Assembly: GCF_026745355.1 (NCBI RefSeq)
Contig: NC_079203.1
Location: 38,288,492-38,352,491 of the forward strand
DNA from: Beta vulgaris subsp. vulgaris
Taxonomy: Eukaryota > Streptophyta > Magnoliopsida > Caryophyllales > Amaranthaceae
Reading direction: 5' to 3'
Length of the DNA stretch: 64,000 bases
The notes beneath the pieces are model-generated. The model was not told the origin of the DNA and ran no database searches. It worked only from the letters and a program-made list of their open reading frames with translations. The translations under genes were made by a program, and so were the position numbers. Position 1 is the first letter of the stretch. Each line of letters starts with the position of its first letter. Below are positions 1-10,708 of the stretch, piece after piece.

Positions 1-576
1 ATTTTTATTGGCAGGACAACTCGTCTAATAACTATTCCATTAAAGATGATAAAAAGTAATTTAAGTTTAGTTCAGTAAAAGTCGTCTGAGTATTACTTAT
101 TTATGTTATTATTTATCCCTGCAAGTTTATGTTGTAGTATCATGTTTAGGATTTTTGTCTGATATGTAGTACTCAGCTTTGCTGATTACGTGCTTGTCTG
201 TGTTTGTGATCATGGCTTTGCCTATTGATCCTGTGGTGATCCTTCGGGGGAGCAGAGTCAATAAGCATTGACATTACAGGTTCGAAGATGCATACATTGG
301 GGAATCTGGAATGGAGAGGTTATGAGATAGTAGTATTTAAGTTGTTTCTAGGAGTTTAATTTCAGACTTTAGCTTTGAGTTGGTGTGTTTCAGTTCAAAC
401 ATTGTTTGACTCTTATTTCATAAGTTCAATAAAGTTGGTTTTGTTTTAGTAAGTTTTCCGCTGCAAAATTCTGAGTAAGCCGAAACGTTTTCACACGGGC
501 GATAATGCCTGGGTAATTCTCTAAGTTTTATATTATAAAGTATTTTCTAGAAAGAGAGAATTATCGGGGTGTTACA
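1..576 (+). mobile_element. 3' part of a Ty3/gypsy-like LTR, cut by window edge
   Basis: No coding sequence. The stretch matches 46921-47532 in order and orientation, sharing blocks such as TACTCAGCTTTGCTGATTAC, the run around a cacgggcgataatg motif, and an end of the form GTGTTACA here and GTGTAACA there. A terminal CA after a conserved block is typical of a plant LTR 3' end. The start lies outside the window. No primer-binding site follows, so this is probably a solo or truncated LTR. The Ty3/gypsy label rests on general resemblance. Confidence 0.5.
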
Positions 577-631
577 ATAGTAGTAGTATACAATAATTAT
601 CTTTACGTGTTATTTGTCTATATTAATAATG

Positions 632-1186
632 TAGGGGTAGCAATCAGTTCGAGTTGGATTAATTTTCAAGTTCACCTGATTTCTATTTTGGGTCACTCAC
701 CCCTAACCCAAACCCGACTTGATTCTGATTTCAAATCAGAAATCAGAATTTGAACCCGACCTTTTCAGTTTCAGGTTAACCCGAAACCAACCAAAAATGA
801 TCTGACTTTAAATTTCATCATTGCAATAATTCAACACATTAAGTGAGTCTTGGATTCAAATGTCAACTTAATCAAATTTAGAAGATTCAAGAAACGGTTT
901 TGGTCTAATACAAGTTAGATATACATAAAATAGGTTATAAAAATTACAAAAGTAAGGTTTATTTCAGGTTGACCTGACTTGAATTTGACCCCACTTTTAA
1001 ATCAGATTATTCAGGTTGTTTTGAAGTTCAAAAATTCAACCTGAACCTAACCCATTATTTTTTCTGTTCGGATTGGGCCGACCCATTTTTTATTTCAGGT
1101 CGAAAATTTTAACCCAGACCCGAAATTTTCAGGTTAGATTGAAGTTGGGTTATCATATTGGGTCAGTTTTAATTTTGACAGCTCTA
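632..1186. mobile_element. hAT-like MITE rich in ACCCGA/TCGGGT repeats
   Basis: The interval begins TAGGGGTAGCAAT and ends in the reverse complement of TAGAGCTGTCAAA, a hAT-like terminal pair. Inside, short ACCC(G/A)A and TTCAGGT words recur on both strands, so much of it can fold back. The style resembles the clear hAT MITE at 54859-55384. I could not find a matching 8 bp target duplication. A separate degenerate patch of the same words lies at about 1790-1910. Confidence 0.35.
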
Positions 1187-2023
1187 ATGAAAAGATTATA
1201 TCATGAAATATAAATTTTACAATTTATAATCTTTCAATTTTAAATATAGTCATTCCAATAATTTTGGAATAAAAAAAACTATTTAAGAACTAAAAAAAAA
1301 TTATGTGCATTATGTACGGGTCCAGATAATCTTAATGTAAATTATTTCTCAAATAGTGAAGATATAAATTATTTTGCAAGTCAATAATCCTTTATTTCTC
1401 ATTTATATTTTTCTTATATTGTTTCAATAGTTAGTTGTGTATGATCACTTCATGATTCTAATGTAAATATCACAAAATATTAAATTTCCATTTTAGACTA
1501 TTGACATTACAAGATCATAATATCGTGTAAGATATTTCTATATTCAATTCTTAAATATATATTAGAATAAAAATGTATACATTACAATATATATTTCAAT
1601 TATATATTACAATATAAATGAAATTTATTGTCTATTTGATAAGATGAGTTACAGGTTATTTTTCTAATAAACTAAATTGAAAAATGTATTTTTTCTCTTT
1701 AATTTTTGTTGTTATTTTACATTTACTATACAGGGTAAATTATAATGTCACTACTTTATGTAGGCTTTGCAAAAGCTAACTCAATACGAAATACGACCCG
1801 AACCTAACCCAAAATAAGCGGTTAGGGTTGGAACTTTGACCGATTTTCTAACCCATTGATTAAGCAGGGTAGGTTGAGGTTGACATTTTCGACTCAAAAT
1901 TGACATGCTTTGACTTTATTAACATACGACTATGTAGAAAATTCTCGAAAAATATATTGGTAAATCTAAAATTTGGTTAAAAAAGTAAATATTGCTAAAA
2001 TAGGTCAGAATCATTACTCCCTC
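1187..2023. other. AT-rich spacer, no gene seen
   Basis: Apart from the degenerate patch near 1790-1910, this is plain AT-rich sequence. There is no open frame with recognisable content. Confidence 0.5.
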
Positions 2024-2397
2024 CTTGGGGTCTTAAAGAAGGCATTATTGCAGCTTTGTCGCTCAATATTTTTAAGCTTGAAATTGAAGGTGATAATCTC
2101 GCTGTTATTAATGCTATGAGGAATATCTGGAAAGTTCCCTGGAAAATTCATAATATTATTTTAGATATCAATGGTAATTTACTTAAATCTTATTTTTCCA
2201 GGTTCATCACTGTTTTCGGGAAGCAAACAAGACAACGGATCTCGTGGTGCACCGTGGCCACTCTATCTCGGAGCTTGTTTATTTCTATCCTCCTTATGAT
2301 ATTGATTTTTCTCTTTTCGTCCGCAAGGATGTTTTAGGTTGGTCTCCTGATTGAGGGGTTCTCCTAAGTTTTCTCTCCTTATCAAAAAAAAAAAAAT
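2024..2397 (+). mobile_element. 5'-truncated LINE copy (RNase H tail and poly-A)
   Basis: The translated frame from about 2056 contains the RNase H-like stretch EIEGDNLAVINAMRNIWKVP, which matches VEGDNLTVINSIRKCWKIP in the large LINE at 29783-36470. The last codons (DFSLFVRKDVLGW-PD then stop), the short 3' UTR ending CCTTATC and the poly-A tract all match that LINE too. Only the last ~370 bp are present, the usual result of incomplete target-primed reverse transcription. A frameshift separates the RNase H piece from the FSLFVRKD tail. It is the same family as the large element. Confidence 0.8.
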
Positions 2398-2905
2398 GGA
2401 CAAAAACATCCATAACATCTCCTCACAAGTGTTTGTAGTGAAGAGGAAAAAATAGAGGAGAGGAGAGCGGTGAAAGAGAAAACCTAAGAGGGAGGGTTTA
2501 TTTTAGATGTGTTGTAACTTTGTTAAATACTATATTATTGTTTATATATGTTTTTGTATCAAATTTTAGTATAAGATGTACTTCTAATGGAGTATGATTC
2601 TTTTGTATTCAGTTCTTGTTGAGATTGCAACTAAATAAGATATAATTACAAAATATTCTAGTTATTTGTGGCATTAGTAAATTGATTTTTTTTTAAATAA
2701 AATAGGTTAAAGAAAAGAGTGTCCAAAGAGTTACTTTGTCTCAATTGAGCTAGAAAAACATTTGTGTACGTCGAAAAGGTGTTATCTTTGTCCATTTTCT
2801 CGAAGGCTTTATCCAGCGCAAAATACTTAACAGTTAAACGACTATACGAGATAACCATTTTGGGGGATTGTTAAATATCACCCCTAACCACCATATGAAT
2901 ATACC
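2398..2905. other. AT-rich spacer, no gene seen
   Basis: A purine-rich stretch near 2440-2500 is followed by AT-rich sequence. The one minus-strand reading frame here (2658-2858) has no recognisable domain. Confidence 0.4.
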
Positions 2906-4721
2906 ATGGGAAATTCTATATGTTGACCCTCAACTTTTTTAAATTCTATTTGGTAGACAATTTTTATCTTTCCTCTATTTGATAACCCTCTATTTTATTT
3001 TTTGTATTTTCTTTGACCTTTTTTAAATAAAAAATGATTTTTTAATTACAAAAAACTAATTTTAAAATGAAAAAAAAACTCAAACCCTCCCCCCACCATA
3101 ACCACCCATCCTACCACCCCCTTTCCTCCCTAGCCACCATCACCCACTTCCCCCTTCACTGCCAGCCACATCGGACCAGCCCACCGACACCACCCACCCA
3201 GCCAACCAAAACCACCCCCACCCGTAGCACCTAACCCATCCACTGAAACCCCCTCCTCCATTCGAACCACTGCCGCACTCCCTTGCGGGATTGCCCAACC
3301 ACCTCTGTACCCCAATTCGAACCTCCCCACTCAATTGAACCCTCTCGTTGCCCCAAATGGAACCACCCCCACACTAATTTGAACCACCCCGATCCCAATC
3401 GAACCACTCCCACCCAGCCAAACCCTCTTGCTGCCCCAAATCGAACCACCCCCACACCAATTCGAACCACCCCCACCCCAGATTTCAAACTCAACTTCAA
3501 CCACCACGGCACACCACCCTTGCCCCCCAAATCCTGATTGATGAAGGCGTTGATGATGATGAAGGTGTTGAAGGTATGATTGATGATGAAGGTGTTGATG
3601 ATGATGAGTGATTTGTAGATGGTGATTGATGAAGGTGGTGATGAGGGTGGGGTCGTCGGGGTTCGAAGGGGTTGGGGGGTTTCGGTGGTGGCTTTGGGGG
3701 TCGGAGATGGGGTGGTCGGAGGTGGGAGGTTTCAGGGGTGGGGGGGGGGCAGGGGTGGCTGGTTTTTTTTTTTTTAATTTCAAAATCAGTTTTTTGTAAT
3801 TGTAAAATCAAATTTTTCATCAAAAAATAATTGTAAAATGCAGTAAGGTCAAAGAAAACAAAAAAATAGAATAGAGTATTACCAAATAGAGGAAAGATAA
3901 AAATTATCTACCAAATAGAATTTAAAAAAGTTGAGGGTCACTGTAAACACAAATTTTAAATCTGCAAAATAGAGAGTCAAAAGATGTGAACAAAATAATA
4001 TTTTATTAATTTTGTATTTTTGGGTTACAATCTCTAATGTTTTAATCCTCTGATTAAATCTCCATGTGTATTTGAACTTTGCAATTCACGAACAGCTTTG
4101 ATTTTCATGAATAAGGGCCTTCATGCTTGATCTTGTTCAAGGATGTTGATGTAGAATAGAACGGCACGTCAATTTGTATGCTTGTTGTTCTTCTTCTATT
4201 GAAAGTATTTGATGTGGGTTTGTTGTTGCTCACGAACCAATATGATCTTCCTGAATGAAGGCCTTCGAGCTTGATCTCACTCGAGGTTGATCTTGTTCTT
4301 CTTCTCGGAGAGAATCTGATGCAACTTGAATGGCAGAGAGACTACTTGAGAAGTTTAGGATGTGCCTTATGTTTTTCTTCTTGCTGGCTCTGGAGTCTGA
4401 TTTCTTCTCCTCTGGCAAGTGAAGAGAAGAGCTCTATTTATAGAGTTAGGAGAACCCTAGGGTTTCCACTTATCCTGCCTTTTGGGCCTTATGGACATAA
4501 CTCTATTAAGAGTCTTCCTTTTATTTAATGAGCCATGACCCAATAATAGATGATTAATTAAAATAGCCTAATATAGTGATAAGCCCAAATTAATTAAATT
4601 TGATGGTCACCTATTAATAAAAGTCAGCATTTGACTTTAATATTTTAATGGGTCAATTAAATGTGTGACATGACATATAATAAAATATTTATGCCTCCAG
4701 TCACCATATAGAATTTCCCAT
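2906..4721. mobile_element. Long-TIR DNA transposon (non-autonomous), split by a solo LTR
   Basis: Left end ATGGGAAATTCTATATG and the following ~120 bp (CCCTCAACTTTTTTAAATTC and on) recur inverted at 3845-3941. The outermost part of the right repeat lies beyond an inserted LTR, at 4705-4721. Removing the LTR plus one target copy restores a continuous right repeat, leaving a ~1.05 kb element. ATACC flanks both ends (2901-2905, 4722-4726), a candidate 5 bp target duplication. The core (3080-3760) is C-rich then G-rich low-complexity sequence giving spurious Pro/His/Gly frames. No transposase is seen and the superfamily is unclear. Confidence 0.6.
3942..4699 (-). mobile_element. Solo LTR, probably Ty1/copia-like, 5 bp TSD GTCAC
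   Basis: The interval starts TG and ends CA on both strands and is flanked by GTCAC at 3937-3941 and 4700-4704. It lies inside the right terminal repeat of the older element at 2906-4721. On the minus strand a TATA box (TATAAATAG, 4434-4442) lies before a CT-rich leader, so the LTR promoter reads leftward. There is no internal domain or second LTR, so this is a recombined solo LTR. Copia versus gypsy cannot be settled from the LTR alone. Confidence 0.75.
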
Positions 4722-4855
4722 ATACCATTATACCCATATTTTTATTTTTTGATTTTTACTTCAACTTTTAACTCCTCTCATCTTCTCTCTCATCTTCACC
4801 ATCCATTCACTCATCCTTCACACACAAACCACCACCACCATCTAAACACAAAAAA

Positions 4856-5041
4856 ATGTCAGGCAATCCGTCAAAAAATTCAAGGCCACAGAAGAAGATT
4901 GTCCTTAGGTGTCAAATGGAGGAGGCAATCTTTAGGGCTACGGAGGCAAGACGCCGACAAGAAGCTGTAGAGGAGGCGGCGACAGCAGCGGAGATGGCGG
5001 CAGCAGTGGCAGCGACAACAACATTGGCAACGTCGTCTTAG
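4856..5041 (+). CDS. Small Ala/Glu-rich ORF, possible 5' exon of a transposon gene
   Basis: This ORF of 61 codons begins at ATG after a CT-rich leader with CACC repeats (4780-4850). The product starts with basic and Ser/Gln residues, continues with a Glu/Arg helix (MEEAIFRATEARRRQEAVEE) and ends in an Ala/Thr-rich run. I do not recognise it. It lies just upstream of a palindrome-rich array and a plant-mobile-domain-like remnant on the same strand, so it may be an exon of the same transposon. It could equally be chance; the composition is low-complexity. Confidence 0.25.
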   Translation: MSGNPSKNSRPQKKIVLRCQMEEAIFRATEARRRQEAVEEAATAAEMAAAVAATTTLATSS

Positions 5042-5067
5042 ATATTTTTTTTTTTTAGAAAAAAGCC

Positions 5068-5206
5068 TGAATATTTGGCCATGACTTTCCTTCCATGGAA
5101 GGAATGTTTGGGCTGAGATGTTCCTTCCATGGAAGCAACGTTACCTGGCCAAACGTTTCTTCCATGGAAGGAACGTCCTGGCCAAATATTCCTTCCTAGG
5201 AAGGGT
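5068..5206. repeat. Palindrome-rich short array (CCATGG / TGGCCA units)
   Basis: About four units of ~35 bp alternate between a palindrome centred on CCATGG (TTCCTTCCATGGAAGGAA, an exact 18 bp palindrome) and one centred on TGGCCA. AACGTT sits in several links. The last unit has CCTAGG in place of CCATGG. A related but distinct array lies at 7945-8185, on the other side of the MULE coding remnant. Confidence 0.75.
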
Positions 5207-5722
5207 CGCCAATTTTTTTAAAACTTTATTATGTTATTAATTTTTTGCTATTAATTTTTTTTATGTACGTTATATTTTCATATATACAAAGTTTTTAAAA
5301 TGTTATTATTTTCTTAATTCATGAAATGTAATTGATGTTTTTATTGGAATATTTTATAAAAATAATTCATAAAATATTGTTGATTATGTTTTAATTTAAT
5401 TATAATTATTATTGTAGGTTGTAGAAAATTATAAATAGTTTGTTTTGATTATATTGATTTATCGTTGTAGGATGATTAATGTATTGATTTATTTTTTTTA
5501 TTTTTACATATTTGTTAATGAATAGCCATTTGGGTTTCGACAATTTGTCGGGAAGACACTTCACAGGTTTCGCGGTGTGCACTACGAGGATTCAGGTCCA
5601 CGTTATTCCCACTCACGTGGCGTTTCCGCTTCAAATAGGAGGATGCGTATGAACCCGACTGGTCTGCGACGTTAGCTTTAGTTACACAATGAGGGCGGTG
5701 CAATAGAGCATCAGGAGATGGA

Positions 5723-6230
5723 TTGGGGGGGGGGGGAGACCCGGGTACACATGAGTTGGGTTTTGATGTTTTCTACGATGATGATGTTCAGAATGCATTT
5801 ATGTGGGAATTTGAGAGAGATCCAGACCCTATAACCGATGATCGTTGGAATGTCCGTAAGGATAGGGGTGGGCGGTTTATACGTGGCGAGGGGTTCATCA
5901 ACTGTTGAGAGTCGAAAGCGGAAGAATGCTGATGACCTTAGCTGGAAGGTCACAGGTCCAGTTGCAGGAGGACCTATGGTTGGGTCTGTTATCACTAGTT
6001 TTGGTAGACATGTAGTTGTGGATATCTGGGAGGGGCGAGGGGGGATAGAATTCTCCTAAAGTGTCAGACCCGAGAGAGGATTTGTGCACATTTGAGGAGG
6101 TGGGTTAAGGCGTTGCCTCCACCGATACAGGATTGTCTTCGTAGAATGTCTTTGTACCATACCCCCTTTACTATGTTCACGCACATTGACTCGCCCTTTG
6201 ATTTCAGCATTTGTCGAGCTGGTCTGCTTG
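5723..6230 (+). pseudogene. Plant mobile domain-like (aminotransferase-like) remnant
   Basis: Frames on the plus strand give a run reading WKVTGPVAGGPMVGSVITSF, then GRHVVVDIWEGR. After a frameshift near 6030 it continues as CQTRERICAHLRRWVKALPP. From recall, the order GGP...IxSFGxHV..xIWEGxERG.LxC fits plant mobile domain proteins, which occur both as host genes and inside MULEs. A poly-G run at 5727-5739, in-frame stops and the frameshift show decay. It is convergent with, and slightly overlaps, the MULE transposase remnant on the minus strand. The assignment is from motif memory only. Confidence 0.4.
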
Positions 6231-7768
6231 AAGGTGAAAAAGGTATGGCAAGCACATGGAATACCATGCGTAGTCTCAACACATCTACTCCAGCCCCAGT
6301 CCAACTCAGCTATTCTTGCAAGCTCTCTTTGAATTAGTTCCAAACAATATTGAGAGCAAACACCATTCAAGGCACTATATTGTGACGGATCAAATTTAGT
6401 CTCATGAGTACGACGGGAGGCTTCCAAGGAGTTTCTTATCTCTTTCAACTGCCCGACAACAAAAGCATCAACTTGCATAAACAGTGTGTCAATTGCCTCA
6501 GTTGGAGTAGCAATCCACGTTTTCAAAGCCGAATGAGAACTCTCGACTTTGTTGTTGGTTGTGTTACCAAAGTGTCGTACTAAGTTGGTCCAGCATTGCA
6601 CAAACTTCTCCTTGTGCACAAGCCATGTCCTGTGGATCTAGGTAGGAAAATCGATGGATGTGGTATTCCCAACTGCAGCCCACTCCTCCATCATGTTGGC
6701 TACATTTATTTCATATTTAGCCTCGATTTTGGATTTCATAACCCTAGCCCAACATCCTCACCCGAACTGAACTCCGATCCTGCTTTTCCCACCAGACTTC
6801 TTTACGACCCATGCCTCGACATCACGATTGATATGCCATTGTGCAAAGTAGATGAGCATATGTGGGAAAAGCCTCTAAGATATATTTGCACAAAGCCAGA
6901 TCTCGATCAGTCACAAATGGCATTCAGAGCCATAATTCCAATGAGGTTTTTCAGTCCATCCAACATTCAACGACAGCTCTGAGCATACTCATGCTGCAAC
7001 AATTCTCATGCAACAAGAAAATTCTTGTTGGTTGGTGTCACTCCAACAATCTCCACCAAAGGATACAAGTACTTGTTTGTCTTGTACGTTGCATCAATGT
7101 GGATCACGTATGGATACGTACGCACTAAATTCACGGACATCGGGTGTGCAATGAATGTATGTGTCACCCTACCCATCTCGTCCGAATGAAGCCAAAACAG
7201 ATACTTGCTTTGAACAATCTGATAAAGAAACTGATGGGCTGCATTTCTGCCTTCTGATCTCACCTTTCTTAATACATCTCTACAATTGTAGATGTGCCTC
7301 ATGTCAGGCTTCAAAGACGGAAATGCACCTTCAATGGCTTTCATGATGTGTCGTGGTTTCACATGGGATGAAGTTAGTTCTCCAACTAACTTCTTCGCGG
7401 CGGGACTGAGACCGCTGATTTGTCGATGGCCCTTTGGGTATAACATCATTGTGTGATTATGAAACCCATGTTCAACCTTAGTCTCGACTACCCAATACGC
7501 GTAGTCTTTTTTTGGGACTAGGAAAAACCAAAATTCACAGTCACATATGCTTTTCTTCTAATTGCTGAACTAAAATCACGAGGTTCCTTCTTCTTGCCAC
7601 GATCACAATCTAAAAGTTGATACTTATTTTTTTGACTATTGATCGTTAAGAAAAAACCAAACTCAACGACGATGCTCCTACACCACTCGACAACAGCATC
7701 ACGAGTTTCAAATTTAGGGATATTATCGAAATACGGGTTATAATTATTCCCATCACCAAGAGGCTCCT
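6210..7768 (-). pseudogene. Mutator-like (MULE) transposase, decayed
   Basis: In minus-strand order the pieces are an N-terminal zinc-binding-like part (FETRDAVVEWCRSIV, then QLLDCDRGKKKEP and VEHGFHNH), a spacer rich in basic residues, and a catalytic start reading PYVIHIDATYKTNKYLYPLV (about 7007-7110; the Asp is the likely first DDE residue). Then come FVTDRDLALCKYI-like sequence (6890-6960) and a C-terminal block GNTTNNKVESSHSALKTWI (6500-6570). Several stops and shifts between 6620 and 7006 break the frame. A 3' splice-like TTTTTTTAG lies before GAGCCTCTTGG at 7768, so an upstream exon is likely. It once supplied transposition for a MULE; it is not functional as read. Confidence 0.75.
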
Positions 7769-7944
7769 AAAAAAACAAATAATCGTCAATTGCACGAAAA
7801 AATCACAATATTCACATATTAGTTTAACCAAATTAATTTTATTTTATTTTATTTTTTTCAAAACTATTTAATATCTAATTGAATTGAATTTCACATATAA
7901 TATAAAATAAATTTATATAAAGAATTGAAATTTACGTAAAACAA

Positions 7945-8185
7945 AATGTATCAACGGGCCTAACGTTTGGCCAGAAAGTTGGACCCATGGATACAACGTC
8001 TGGCCAGGACATTGTATCCATGGGGCTAACATTTGGCCAGAACGTTAGCCCCATGGATATAATGTCTGGCCAGGACGTTGTTTCCATGGGGCCAATGTTT
8101 TGGCCAAACGTTTGCCCCATGGATACAGCGTCCAGGCCAGATGTTGTATCCATGGGTCCAACGTTCTAGCCAAACGTTAGGCATG
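7945..8185. repeat. Nested-palindrome array, coding-like on both strands
   Basis: Large palindromes alternate. One is centred on TGGCCA and bounded by CCATGG (…GGATACAACGTCTGGCCAGG…). The other reads TAACATTTGGCCAGAACGTTA between GGGGC and GCCCC. Because units are self-complementary, both strands are open and encode similar peptides (plus: VSMGLTFGQNVSPMD; minus: VSMGPTFWPNVRPVD). On the minus strand the array ends at a donor-like AC|GTAAATTT (about 7936) upstream of the transposase exon, so it may have been an N-terminal exon of the MULE gene. Confidence 0.65.
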
Positions 8186-10708
8186 TGTTTACAGTTAAAA
8201 AAAAAAATTTACCTCTTCGCATGAAGACGACATTCTTGTCGGTAGTGATGGCGTTAGGTAGGAGGTTGCGATTGGTGGTCGTGACTTTAGAGAGAATTGT
8301 AATTGGTAAAATAAAGATTTGAAATGAAGTTAAAGTTTCAAATACTAAAGTAAAGTAAAGTGAAATGAAGGGCATAATGGTACATTCATATGATAGTTGG
8401 GTCGATTTTAAGTAGTTTGGGGGCGATGAATAGAAGTTCAGTCGTTTTGTTTACTATGTTTAAGATAATACCTAATTCAGTCGTTCTATTTGCTTAATAT
8501 AAAACTGATTTGGATAACATCTGAAATATGTTATCTTAAGCTGTATTTAACAGTTATCTTTGCCATATTTCTACACGTGATTATTCATTATGTCATAGTT
8601 GAACACATTTTTATACAATTTAAAGTTAAGGATATAAGATGAATTCAGTTAAATCACTTTCTATGAATTAAGGCATTATGTCATTGTTTCTTTATGAATT
8701 ATTAGAAAATTACTTGTTACAACTTTAAACAGTTTTCAAGTGTATTTCAATTTATTTCAAATTTCAGTTTAAAATAGTTTGAAATAACTTTCAGTTATCT
8801 TGGGTCCAGTTTAGTTAACAATAGCTTTTCATGCATCTAATTTCAGTTCAATTTGTCTTCAATTCAGTTTTAATTAAGTTGAGTGCAGTTCACTTTAATT
8901 TAGTTTGTTCTTTTTCATTTTACGTTTCAGTTATGGGCACTTCGGTTCAATTTATTCACTTCAGTGAGCAATCAGTATGCAGTTCAACCTAAGGATGCTA
9001 ATCGAATTGAGTAACTCACGAGCATCTCGAACTCGATTCACTTAACGCTCGGTTTAAAAATTGACCGAGTTGGCTCTACTCGACTTGAAAACTTAACGAG
9101 CACGAGTTGATCATGACCCTGCTCGATCTCGATAAGCTTATAAGGTGCTCGATACTTTTAGGAATCTATTTTATTAAATATAGAAAAGTTACCCATATTA
9201 GCTAAATATTACAAGTAAAAAAAAAGGTCATTCCATACCTATAATTAATGTCAAAAATATAATTAAATCACTTTTATTTATCGAATCAGAATGAAATTAG
9301 GTGAATTAAGCTCAGTTCTTTTGGACTGAACTGAACTAAAATGAATGAAAAATATGAGAGGAAATTAACTAAACTGAACTGAAATGAATGTGTTTGAACT
9401 GAACTGAATTGGATTTTTATTAATTTAATCCAAAGACCAGAGCCTTATTACCAAAATAAGCGGCAAATTGAAAAAAAAAAAGTAAGGACAGATGAAGGAA
9501 CAACAAAATAGTGGGAAAGGTACGACGACTACGTAAGGAAAACATCAGGCCCACATCGACGGATTATCATGAGATGGGAGCTATCTAAGTCTATAAAATA
9601 TTACTTTTACCTAAGCAATTATTTAAATCTCCCTATGGGCTAGTATACTACTATTGTATATGGACCTTACTAATGTATGACAATCAAATAAAACATATGT
9701 TTAAATTCTTGGACTGACTTTGTCATTAGCTCTGTTCGGTTCGAGTACTTGAGCTTTCCGAGCTTGAGTTGAACTACTCGAGAAAAAATGAGGGCCGAGC
9801 TCGAGTCGATCTATAAGAACTCTTATAATAAGCACGATTCATGTAGGGGTTTGGTGAGGTTAATGAACAACGAGCACGAGTGGAGCAATTTTCGAGTCGA
9901 GTCGAGTCGAGTCGAGGAGGCCACTACTTGCCATCTAAGATCTAATATCTATTCCCTTTATATTATTTGCTTTTGTATCTCTCTACATCCATAAGAAAAA
10001 CTGCTAATACTATGTGTCAATTCCTTATTAGTGAAATCGTAAACTTGGCCTAGTCACATCAATATACTTATAAAGAATAAAGATTACCAAACTAGAAGCT
10101 TACCGCTAAACTAAGGATATCCAAAGTTTTGTCATAAGACCCTAGAAAATAATCCAACTTTTTCTGAAGTGGGGGCATAACTTGCTACACTCTACATTCT
10201 TCCTCTGTTTTACTCACTTCATTCCTCTGCTTTCCCCTGACTTTATTATAGTGTTTGTGAGCTTTGCTTTGCTTTACTTTCTTTTTTGTTGCTCCTCTTT
10301 ATATGCAATACAACCACTACTTCAACTTACGTTCTTTCTCTCACCTTTACGACTGCTTCCTTCTCTCTTTTTCTAACAATTATTTCGTCATAATCCATTT
10401 CTCATCATAGATTCTTTTAAATATTAATTCTCACCTACAATTATTGACCTTTTTCTGTTCAGATACTCCTAGTTAACTTAACGAGCAATCAATTGAAACA
10501 CCCATATTTTTGTTCTTCTTCTTAATTTTCTCTTTTGTAGATAAATTGTCACAAGAAATTGCGCCAAATAAAAAAAAAAAACTTTTGTGGGTATTGATTT
10601 CTACAAAAAAAAAAAAAAAAAACCCAAGTGTTAAAATTTTATTGGGTTAGTGAAATCAAAGTGAAAAAAGCTCTAAACTTTCTTCTTACCAAACAAAAAA
10701 AAGTTAAT
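8186..10708. other. Repeat-rich intergenic region upstream of the glucanase gene
   Basis: No gene is seen. 8700-8990 and 9300-9420 are rich in AGTTCAATT/ACTGAACTGA words on opposite strands. 9000-9140 and 9730-9920 are rich in CTCGA/GAGC words, including GTCGAGTCGAGTCGAG near 9898. Both are typical of degenerate hAT-type or foldback MITEs, but I could not set ends. 10180-10700, just before the glucanase start, is CT-rich and then A-rich (poly-A runs at 10569-10580 and 10606-10621). It probably includes the promoter and 5' UTR. No single TATA box is convincing. Confidence 0.4.

Noticed and set aside
3130..3823. Several overlapping Pro/His/Trp/Gly-rich frames on both strands
   Set aside because: They come from C-rich and G-rich low-complexity DNA in a transposon core. 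Frames are open on both strands with no domain.
8700..9920. A single hAT element spanning the CTCGA and ACTGAA tracts
   Set aside because: Both tracts have inverted counterparts, but I could not find matching ends or a target duplication.
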